Of a DNA stretch of 5,165 bases, positions 1 to 5,165 are shown piece by piece. The notes below the pieces were generated by a model. That model did not search any database. It saw nothing but the letters and a program-made list of their open reading frames with translations, and was not told the DNA's origin. This stretch comes from RGIG7949 sp045628845 (lineage in GTDB: Bacteria > Bacillota > Clostridia > Oscillospirales > Oscillospiraceae). How positions within the stretch are numbered: position 1 is the stretch's first letter; each line of letters starts with the position of its first letter. The position numbers were made by a program, and so were the translations under genes. The DNA lies in assembly GCA_045628845.1 (NCBI GenBank), contig JAZQQE010000019.1, positions 1 to 5,165 on the forward strand, in the 5' to 3' direction.

Positions 1-1
1 A

Positions 2-2569
2 TTGGAAAAGGTTTACACCAATCTGACGACTGGTGGTCCTATTTCCGTGTATGTGGAGGACGGTAAGATCACCCGCGTCCGCCCCATACAGATCCCGGAA
101 GAGGACTATCCGAAGGCGTGGGTCGTGGAGGACCGCAACGGCAAGAAATACTCCCCCCCGAAGGCTATGCGTCTGGCGCAGAACATTCTGGCGGAACGCA
201 ACCGTCTTTACTCTGAAGACCGTATTCTCTACCCCCTGAAGCGTGTTGACTGGGATCCCAACGGCGCCCGCAATCAGCACAACCGCGGCAAGTCCGGCTT
301 CGAGCGCATCAGCTGGGACGAGGCTGCCACCATCATCGCAAACGAAATCAACCGTCTGGCCCCTCTGGGCGAGGACGGCAAGCGCGACGGTCATGCCATC
401 ACCGCCCTCACCGGCTCCCACCACAACTGGGGCATCGTGGGCTACAAGATGGCGCCCTTCGGCCGTTTCTTCGGCATGATCAACTATACGCCCATCCTCG
501 ACAACCCCGACTCCTGGGAAGGCTGGATGTGGGGCGCTCCGCACATGTGGGGCTTCTACTGGCGTCTCGGTCAGCCGGAGCAGTTCGACCTTCTGCCCGA
601 CGCTTTCAAGAACACCGACATGATCGTGTTCTGGTCCAACGACCCCGACTCCACCCACGGCATCTACTCCGGTCAGGAGTCCAACATCTGGCGTGTGTGG
701 CTCAAGGAGATGGGCATGAAGTGCGTCTTCATCGACCCGTTCTACAACTACACCAACGCCGTCATGGACGGTACCTGGTTCGCTCCGCGTCCCGGCACCG
801 ACACGGCTCTTGCCGCCGCCATCGCCTATCAGTGGATAATCGACGACACCTACGATCACTTCTACATCGAGAACCGCACCGTCGGCTTCGATGAGTTCAA
901 GGATTACATCCTCGGCAAGGAAGACGGAACTCCCAAGACCTGCGAGTGGGCCGCCGAGAAGACCGGCATCCCCGCCCGCCGCATCCGCGCGCTGGCCAAG
1001 GAATGGGCCTCCAAGCGCGTCGCCCTCGCCGGCGGCGTCCGCGGCGGTGAAGGCTCTGCCTGCCGTACCGCGTACGGCACCGAGGAAGCCCGCTTCCTCA
1101 TCGCTCTGGCCGCCATGCAGGGCTTCGGCAAGCCCGGTGTCTCCATCTGGGGCACCACGATGGGCGCGCCCGCGGACTACACCTGGTTCCCCGGCTACGC
1201 CGAGCCCGACTCCCAGATGGGCAAGTCCCGCGCCGCGAACACCAAGTACGCCGCCTCCAACGTCAAGCAGCGTCTGTACCGCCTCGACTACCCCGAGCAC
1301 ATCATGAACGGCAAGGGCGAGTTCATAGGCGACGGCTTCTGCGGCCAGTCCATAGCGCAGCAGTTCAATCATCATGAATATCCCATCGAGGGCAAGGTCA
1401 AGATGCTGTGGCGCTACGGCGGCTCCTTCATGGGCACCATGACCGAGACCAACCGCTACGTCAAGCTCTACCGTCACGTCGGCGAGAATCAGCTCGACAC
1501 CGTCATCAACCAGGACTGCTGGTTCGGCGGCGAGGCCAAGTTTGCCGATATCATCCTGCCCGCCTGCACCAACCTCGAGCGCAACGACCTCGGCGAATGG
1601 TCCGTCGGCGGCGGCTACACCACCCATGCCGAGATCGGCAACAACTGGCGTGTCATCGTCCGTGAGCAGAAGTGCGTCGAGCCTCTCGGCGAGTCCAAGA
1701 GCGACTACGAGATCTTCCAGGAAGTCTGCAAGAAGCTGGGCGTCTGGGAGCAGTACACCGACGGCGGCAAGACCGAGGACGAATGGGCCGAGGCCTACTG
1801 GAACATCTCCGAGCTCAGCAAGCGCATGAGCTGGGAGGAGTTCAACAAGAAGGGCTACTACATCGTTCCCGTGCCCGAGGATTACGAGGAGCACCCCGCC
1901 TTCCGCTGGTACTATGAGGGCCGCGACTGCGACACGCAGGACTACCTCAACCCGAAGATCAAGGCCGTCAACAACATGAACACCCTCGAGCCCACCGCCA
2001 ACTCCAAGGAGCTCGGCACCTACTCCGGCAAGCTCGAGTTCGCGTCCCAGAGCCTCAAGGAGCTCTCTCCCGAGGATACCGAGCGCCCGCCCGTGCCTCA
2101 CTACATCCCCTCCTGGGAAGGCCACGAGACCGAGATATACAACAAGTATCCCCTCCAGATCATCAGCCCGCACCCGCGTTTCAGCTTCCACACCCACTAC
2201 GATACGCACGCCAGCTGGATGGATGAGATCCCCTGCCACCGCGTGATCATCGACGGTTACGCCTACTGGGTCGCCCGCATCAACCCGAAGGACGCCAAGG
2301 AGCGCGGAATCAAGACCGGCGACATCATCGAGCTCTACAACGACCGCGGCAGCGTCCTCTGCGCCGCCGACGTCACCTACCGCGTGCCCGTGGGCGTCAT
2401 GCACTCCTACGGCTGCTCGGCGAAGTACGATCCGATCACCACCGAGACCGGCGCCACCGACCGCGGCGGCTGCGTCAACATCCTGTCCAGCAAACGCTGG
2501 CTGTCCAAGAACGTCCCCGGCATGGCCCCCAACTCCTGCCTCATTGAGTGCAGAAAATGGGAATGCTGA
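2..2569 (+). CDS. athL: Pyrogallol-phloroglucinol transhydroxylase-like large subunit (molybdopterin, DMSO reductase family)
   Basis: Catalytic subunit of a cytoplasmic molybdenum hydroxytransferase. In the founding enzyme (EC 1.97.1.2) it moves a hydroxyl from 1,2,3,5-tetrahydroxybenzene to pyrogallol, giving phloroglucinol with no net redox change. The 855 residues compare with about 875 in the Pelobacter acidigallici AthL, which I recall and align by eye along the whole length. Diagnostic stretches are the TGGP N-terminus (10-13), DPNGARN (85-91), ERISWDEA (101-108), NPDSWEG (168-174), FWSNDPDSTHGIYSG (210-224), FPGYAE (396-401), FADIILPACTN (514-524) and a C-terminal molybdopterin-binding barrel with ISPHPRFSFHT (721-731). 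Ser171 matches the Mo ligand; His140, Asp170 and Tyr399 match the proposed acid-base residues. There is no N-terminal cysteine cluster motif, as in AthL, and no signal peptide. Three pocket positions differ (Lys149, Glu350, Gly536), so the exact substrate is open. The in-frame TTG at base 2 gives an N-terminus about two residues shorter than Pelobacter; an upstream start outside the window is equally possible. The family is secure, the substrate is not. Confidence 0.87.
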   Translation: MEKVYTNLTTGGPISVYVEDGKITRVRPIQIPEEDYPKAWVVEDRNGKKYSPPKAMRLAQNILAERNRLYSEDRILYPLKRVDWDPNGARNQHNRGKSGFERISWDEAATIIANEINRLAPLGEDGKRDGHAITALTGSHHNWGIVGYKMAPFGRFFGMINYTPILDNPDSWEGWMWGAPHMWGFYWRLGQPEQFDLLPDAFKNTDMIVFWSNDPDSTHGIYSGQESNIWRVWLKEMGMKCVFIDPFYNYTNAVMDGTWFAPRPGTDTALAAAIAYQWIIDDTYDHFYIENRTVGFDEFKDYILGKEDGTPKTCEWAAEKTGIPARRIRALAKEWASKRVALAGGVRGGEGSACRTAYGTEEARFLIALAAMQGFGKPGVSIWGTTMGAPADYTWFPGYAEPDSQMGKSRAANTKYAASNVKQRLYRLDYPEHIMNGKGEFIGDGFCGQSIAQQFNHHEYPIEGKVKMLWRYGGSFMGTMTETNRYVKLYRHVGENQLDTVINQDCWFGGEAKFADIILPACTNLERNDLGEWSVGGGYTTHAEIGNNWRVIVREQKCVEPLGESKSDYEIFQEVCKKLGVWEQYTDGGKTEDEWAEAYWNISELSKRMSWEEFNKKGYYIVPVPEDYEEHPAFRWYYEGRDCDTQDYLNPKIKAVNNMNTLEPTANSKELGTYSGKLEFASQSLKELSPEDTERPPVPHYIPSWEGHETEIYNKYPLQIISPHPRFSFHTHYDTHASWMDEIPCHRVIIDGYAYWVARINPKDAKERGIKTGDIIELYNDRGSVLCAADVTYRVPVGVMHSYGCSAKYDPITTETGATDRGGCVNILSSKRWLSKNVPGMAPNSCLIECRKWEC

Positions 2570-2581
2570 GCGCGTTCGCAG

Positions 2582-2588
2582 AAAGGAG
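2582..2588 (+). promoter_or_regulatory. Ribosome binding site of the small-subunit gene
   Basis: AAAGGAG sits 8 nt before the ATG at 2597. It lies in the 27-nt gap after the large-subunit stop codon, with no room for a separate promoter, so the two subunits are almost certainly translated from one message. Confidence 0.85.
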
Positions 2589-2596
2589 AAAGAATT

Positions 2597-3424
2597 ATGG
2601 CCAAGTATGGTTTCATCATTGATGTCGACCGCTGCAACGGCTGCTACAGCTGCTTCCTCGCCTGCAAGGACGAATGGATAGGCAACGATCACGGCAAGTA
2701 CGGCGCCGCCACCTGCGAAGGCATGAACCTCATGCGCGTCAAGGAGATTGAGTACGGCACCGACGACAAGGTCAAGGTCGACTACATCGCCATCCCCTGC
2801 CAGCACTGCAAGAACGCTCCCTGCGTCGCCAAGCGCCCGGATGCTTTCTACACCCGTCCCGACGGCCTGGTCATCCTCGACCCCGCCAAGAGTGCCGACA
2901 AGGCTCTCCTGCAGGCCTGCCCGTACGGCTGCGTGCAGTGGAACGAGAAGGCCGGCATAGCCCAGAAGTGCAACGGCTGCGCCCACATGCTCGACGCCGG
3001 TGAGAAGCAGACCCGCTGCTCCGAGTGCTGCCCGAACCAGGCTCTCATCTTCGGCGACCTCGACGATCCCAACAGCGAGATCAGCAAGTTCGCCGCCGAG
3101 CACGCCGCCGAGCTCGAGGTCTTCCAGCCTGCCTTCAAGACCGAGCCGGGCGTGAAGTATATGTATCTGCCCAAGCCCTTCATCTGCGGCGAAGTCACCT
3201 TTGAGGGTGAAGACGTCAAGGGCGCCAAGGTCACCGTCAAGTGCGACGAGTGCGGCAAGGTCTACGAGACCGAGACCGACTTCCTCGGCGACTTCGAGGT
3301 CCAGGGCCTGCCCACCAACAAGCCCTTCACCGCCACCATAGAAGCGTGCGGCTGCAAGCCCGCGGTCCTGAAATGCCGTACCGCCGGAAGCGTCAACTTC
3401 GGCGAGATAGCTCTCGAAAAATAA
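2597..3424 (+). CDS. athS: Transhydroxylase-like small subunit, [4Fe-4S] ferredoxin domain plus C-terminal beta domain
   Basis: Iron-sulfur partner of the molybdopterin subunit, 275 residues against about 274 in Pelobacter AthS. The N-terminal half is a ferredoxin-type domain with cysteines at 13, 16, 19, 23 (CxxCxxCxxxC), 68, 71, 76, 108, 125, 128, 141 and 144/145, enough for the three [4Fe-4S] clusters known in the family. The second motif (CQHCKNAPC) has Arg80 where many four-cluster relatives have a fourth cysteine; AthS also lacks that cysteine, so this fits a three-cluster protein. ACPYGC (107-112) and QKCNGCAHMLD (123-133) are strong AthS-like blocks. Residues about 195-275 resemble a small transthyretin/Cna-B-like beta-sandwich (KGAKVTVK, then FLGDFEVQGLP), also an AthS hallmark. 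That domain carries extra cysteines (216, 219, 251, 253, 260) that I do not recall in Pelobacter AthS. There is no signal peptide or membrane segment. The start is fixed by the AAAGGAG site. Generic DMSO-reductase-family electron-transfer subunits are the alternative, but length and tail domain favour AthS. Confidence 0.87.
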   Translation: MAKYGFIIDVDRCNGCYSCFLACKDEWIGNDHGKYGAATCEGMNLMRVKEIEYGTDDKVKVDYIAIPCQHCKNAPCVAKRPDAFYTRPDGLVILDPAKSADKALLQACPYGCVQWNEKAGIAQKCNGCAHMLDAGEKQTRCSECCPNQALIFGDLDDPNSEISKFAAEHAAELEVFQPAFKTEPGVKYMYLPKPFICGEVTFEGEDVKGAKVTVKCDECGKVYETETDFLGDFEVQGLPTNKPFTATIEACGCKPAVLKCRTAGSVNFGEIALEK

Positions 3425-3431
3425 GTCTGTG

Positions 3432-3466
3432 TTTGCAGCCCCGTCATACTTTGACGGGGCTGCAAA
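3432..3466 (+). terminator. Perfect 15-bp inverted repeat after athS; possible attenuator or non-canonical terminator
   Basis: TTTGCAGCCCCGTCA (3432-3446) pairs without mismatch with TGACGGGGCTGCAAA (3452-3466) around the 5-nt loop TACTT. It begins 7 nt after the athS stop. The 3' side is followed by AACG rather than a run of T, and because the arms are TTT outward and AAA outward, neither strand has a U-tract after the stem. The hairpin is certain; its action is not. It could slow or partly stop transcription between the transhydroxylase genes and the thiolase, protect the 3' end of the athLS message, or be a solo relative of the downstream repeats, with which it shares CCCGTCATACTT. Confidence 0.45.
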
Positions 3467-3502
3467 AACGCCTTCACGACCTTAGCGTGACCGCGTAAAT
3501 TT

Positions 3503-3507
3503 GGAGG
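3503..3507 (+). promoter_or_regulatory. Ribosome binding site that fixes the thiolase start
   Basis: GGAGG lies 8 nt before the ATG at 3516. An in-frame TTG at 3501 overlaps this site and would add five residues (MEEEI), but translation from it would consume the Shine-Dalgarno sequence, so ATG 3516 is the better start. Confidence 0.85.
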
Positions 3508-3515
3508 AAGAAATA

Positions 3516-4763
3516 ATGAAAAACGCAGTAATCGTTGAAGCATGCCGCACCGCCGTGGGCAACATGGGCGGAGCCCTCAAGCCCCTGAGCGCGCTCGATC
3601 TGGCCGACGTCGTCCTCCGCGGATGCATCGACCGCAGCGGCATCGATCCCAAGGAAATAGACGAGGTCATTCTCGGCCAGTGCCGTCAGACCTCCGATGA
3701 GCCCAACATCGCCCGCGTTGCCGCCCTCAAGGCCGGCATCCCCGCCGAGGCTTCCGCTCACACCGTCATGCGTCAGTGCGCCAGCGGCATGACCGCCGTG
3801 CACAACGGCGCCATGCAGATCATGTGCGGACTCTCCGACGTCGTCCTCGCCGGCGGCACCGAGAGCATGTCCAACGCCGTGTTCTACGTCCGCAACGCCC
3901 GCTGGGGCGTCGGCACCGGCACCACCCAGTTCGTCGATGCTCTCACCGAGGGCCAGTTCAAGTCCCAGCCCGAGGAGACCTACGGCAGCTACAACATGGG
4001 CGCCACCGCCGAAAACGTCGCCGAGCAGCTCGGCATCACCCGTGAGGAGCAGGACAAGTTCGCTCTCGCCTCCCAGCAGAAGGCCGTCGCCGCCATCGAT
4101 GCCGGCCGCTTCAAGGATGAGATAGTTCCCGTCAGCGTTCCTCAGGGCAGGAAGAACCCGCCCCTCATCTTCGACACCGACGAGTTCCCCAGACGTGACA
4201 CCAGCCTCGAAAAGATGGCGAAGCTGAAGCCCGTCTTCAATATAAAGCACGATGCCGAAGGCCGTCTGTTCAACACCAATGAGCTCACCGGTACCGTCAC
4301 CGCCGCCTCCTCCTCCGGCCGCAACGACGGCGCCTCCGCCATCCTCCTCATGAGCGAGGAGAAGGCGAAGGAGCTCGGCCTCAAGCCTCTCGCGAAGATC
4401 ATCGGCATGGGCACCGCCGGCAACGACCCGCGTTCCATGGGCCTCGGCCCCGTGAGCGCCGTTCCCAAGGCACTTGCCAACGCCGGCCTGACCGCTGACG
4501 ACATCCAGCTCATCGAGCTCAACGAAGCCTTCGCCGCCCAGTCTCTCGGCTGCATCAAGCAGCTCGGCTGGGAGGACAAGATGGACATCATCAACGTCAA
4601 CGGCGGCGCCATCGCCCTCGGCCATCCCGTCGGCCCCTCCGGCTGCCGCATCATCGTCACCCTCGTGCACGAGATGAAGAAGCGCGGCCTGAAGTACGGC
4701 CTCGCCACTCTCTGCATAGCGGGCGGCATGGGGCAGGCTACTGTCGTCGAGATGTGCGACTAA
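3516..4763 (+). CDS. Acetyl-CoA C-acetyltransferase-type thiolase
   Basis: Degradative/biosynthetic thiolase, cytoplasmic, normally interconverting acetoacetyl-CoA + CoA and two acetyl-CoA. It has 415 residues from ATG 3516, slightly longer than the usual ~390-395. Numbered from that Met, the N-terminal thiolase domain carries the acyl-accepting Cys88 in MRQCASGM. The C-terminal domain has the oxyanion-hole motif NEAFA (336-340), the catalytic His370 in GGAIALGHPVGPSG, and the second catalytic Cys400 in CIAGGMGQA, so it should be active. The extra length is partly a segment around 242-259 before TVTA, where short thiolases have only a few residues. The usual GNASG following TVTA is ASSSG here, and the YHMG of the Zoogloea enzyme reads YNMG (Asn160). 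These changes leave room for an acyl chain other than acetoacetyl. It lies 91 bp after athS with no recognisable promoter of its own, so read-through from athLS is plausible. It fits as the last step of phloroglucinol breakdown, but butyrate-pathway or general use (thlA/atoB role) cannot be excluded. Confidence 0.93.
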   Translation: MKNAVIVEACRTAVGNMGGALKPLSALDLADVVLRGCIDRSGIDPKEIDEVILGQCRQTSDEPNIARVAALKAGIPAEASAHTVMRQCASGMTAVHNGAMQIMCGLSDVVLAGGTESMSNAVFYVRNARWGVGTGTTQFVDALTEGQFKSQPEETYGSYNMGATAENVAEQLGITREEQDKFALASQQKAVAAIDAGRFKDEIVPVSVPQGRKNPPLIFDTDEFPRRDTSLEKMAKLKPVFNIKHDAEGRLFNTNELTGTVTAASSSGRNDGASAILLMSEEKAKELGLKPLAKIIGMGTAGNDPRSMGLGPVSAVPKALANAGLTADDIQLIELNEAFAAQSLGCIKQLGWEDKMDIINVNGGAIALGHPVGPSGCRIIVTLVHEMKKRGLKYGLATLCIAGGMGQATVVEMCD

Positions 4764-4808
4764 AAAAAGACGCTCGGTAAAATCCCGCCATACTTCCCGT
4801 CGCCGCTT

Positions 4809-4828
4809 GGGAATATCCTCATATTCCC
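4809..4828. repeat. Perfect 8-bp inverted repeat in repeat unit 1
   Basis: GGGAATAT (4809-4816) and ATATTCCC (4821-4828) flank the loop CCTC. In units 2 and 3 the equivalent is GAAATAT-CTGC-ATATTCC, where one pair is lost on the + strand but remains a G-U wobble in minus-strand RNA. The hairpin is therefore only partly conserved. Confidence 0.6.
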
Positions 4829-4871
4829 TTCGCGTCTCCGGATCGTCTGTCGAAATTTTCCCTTCGCGTCG

Positions 4872-4898
4872 CCGGAGAGGTCAAACCGACCTTTTCGG
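4872..4898 (+). repeat. Conserved hairpin of repeat unit 1
   Basis: CCGGAGAGGTC (4872-4882) pairs with GACCTTTTCGG (4888-4898) around the loop AAACC. There are 11 pairs, two of them G-U (4877 with 4893, 4875 with 4895). The wobbles become C/A mismatches in RNA from the other strand, so the fold favours + strand transcripts, for example the 3' untranslated region of the thiolase message. It could end transcription weakly (stem containing TTTT in its 3' arm), but there is no clean U-tract after the stem. Confidence 0.6.
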
Positions 4899-4993
4899 AA
4901 AAATCCCGTCATACTTCCCGTGCACGCTCTGAAATATCTGCATATTCCTCGTCGCGCGCCCGGATCGTCTGACGAAATTTTCCCTTCGCGTCG

Positions 4994-5020
4994 CCGGAGA
5001 GGTTAAACCGACCTTTTCGG
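4994..5020 (+). repeat. Conserved hairpin of repeat unit 2
   Basis: Same 11-bp stem as in unit 1. The single change in the stem, T5004 in place of C, turns the loop-closing C-G pair into a U-G wobble and so keeps the pairing in + strand RNA. Confidence 0.6.
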
Positions 5021-5115
5021 TTAGATCCCGTCATACTTCCCGTGCACGCTCTGAAATATCTGCATATTCCTCGTTGCGCGCCCGGATCGTCTGACGAAAT
5101 TTTCCCTTCGCGTCG

Positions 5116-5142
5116 CCGGAGAGGTCAAACCGACCTTTTCGG
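5116..5142 (+). repeat. Conserved hairpin of repeat unit 3
   Basis: Identical to the unit 1 hairpin: arms 5116-5126 and 5132-5142, loop 5127-5131. In units 2 and 3 the sequence also allows a competing 6-bp stem, AACCGA with TCGGTT, which shares the same bases. Confidence 0.6.
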
Positions 5143-5165
5143 TTAGATCCCGTCATTCTTCCCGT

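Larger units (their letters stand above)
4782..5165. repeat. Tandem array of 121-122-bp structured repeats, continuing beyond the window
   Basis: This stretch has no convincing gene. It is made of units starting ATCCCG: unit 1 at 4782-4902 (121 bp), unit 2 at 4903-5024 (122 bp), unit 3 at 5025-5146 (122 bp) and the first 19 bases of unit 4 at 5147-5165. Units 2 and 3 differ at only two positions (C4953/T5075 and T5004/C5126). Unit 1 matches them closely over its last 60 or so bases but has diverged in its first half and lacks one base. Unit 4 differs from unit 3 at T5157 in the part seen. The array begins 18 bp after the thiolase stop. The period is not a multiple of three, which argues against one continuous protein repeat. 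Function unknown; a dispersed intergenic repeat family is the most likely explanation. Confidence 0.95.

Noticed and set aside
2..100. Absence of an N-terminal CxxCxxxC cluster in the large subunit as a defect
   Set aside because: This is normal for transhydroxylase large subunits; the Fe-S clusters are in the small subunit.
2675..2840. Arg80 in place of a fourth cysteine in the second Fe-S motif of the small subunit, read as a lost cluster
   Set aside because: The Pelobacter AthS, as recalled, also lacks this cysteine and still carries three clusters, with ligands coming from later cysteines such as Cys108.
3473..3501. Possible promoter before the thiolase: TTCACG, 17 bp, TAAATT
   Set aside because: Both boxes match consensus at only 4 of 6 positions, and transcription would begin at or after the ribosome binding site, removing it from the message.
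3501..3515. TTG at 3501 as thiolase start
   Set aside because: It overlaps the GGAGG ribosome binding site, and the ATG at 3516 has ideal spacing and gives the usual thiolase N-terminus.
3474..4670. A 398-codon open frame on the minus strand opposite the thiolase gene
   Set aside because: Its translation is a low-complexity run of Gly, Ala, Val, Asp and Glu without any domain, as expected opposite a gene rich in C-ending codons. The + strand frame has a full thiolase catalytic set.
1320..4730. Most ATA isoleucine codons seem to be followed by a codon starting with G
   Set aside because: There are only about a dozen ATA codons, G-starting codons are very common here, and ATC followed by G also occurs often, so there is no clear signal.
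4782..5165. CRISPR array
   Set aside because: Units of 121-122 bp lie head to tail with no unique spacers between short identical repeats, and no cas gene is in view.

Overview
The window holds a two-subunit molybdenum hydroxytransferase operon, a thiolase gene, and an intergenic tandem-repeat array that runs off the right edge. All three genes are on the + strand. They share codon habits (strong preference for C- or G-ending codons, with occasional ATA for Ile) and have clear Shine-Dalgarno sites where upstream sequence is visible. The GC-rich genes, purine-rich ribosome binding sites and oxygen-sensitive chemistry suggest a strict anaerobe. A gut- or sediment-type member of the Clostridia is my best guess, but the window contains no taxonomic marker.

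Layout: 2-2569 encodes the large, molybdopterin-binding subunit of a pyrogallol-phloroglucinol transhydroxylase-like enzyme (AthL type). Its 5' end lies at the window edge. 2597-3424 encodes the matching iron-sulfur small subunit (AthS type), 27 nt downstream. A 91-bp gap follows with a perfect 15-bp hairpin that lacks a U-tract. 3516-4763 encodes an acetyl-CoA acetyltransferase-type thiolase with a complete catalytic set. From 4764 to the end there is no convincing gene. Instead there are three complete copies and the start of a fourth copy of a 121-122-bp tandem repeat, each with a conserved 11-bp hairpin.

How the genes could work together (inference): in anaerobic degradation of gallate and pyrogallol, the transhydroxylase turns pyrogallol into phloroglucinol using 1,2,3,5-tetrahydroxybenzene as co-substrate. 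Phloroglucinol is then reduced, ring-opened and converted to C4/C6 oxo-acids that end in acetoacetyl-CoA. A thiolase would split this to two acetyl-CoA. The ring-reduction and ring-opening genes are not in this window. 

Most interesting points: (1) compared, from memory, with the Pelobacter acidigallici enzyme, the large subunit keeps the catalytic His/Asp/Ser/Tyr set but changes three pocket positions (Arg to Lys, Trp to Glu, Cys to Gly), so its substrate may not be pyrogallol; (2) the small subunit has extra CxxC and CxC cysteines in its C-terminal beta domain; (3) the repeat array is nested, structured, and shares a 12-mer with the hairpin between athS and the thiolase gene.
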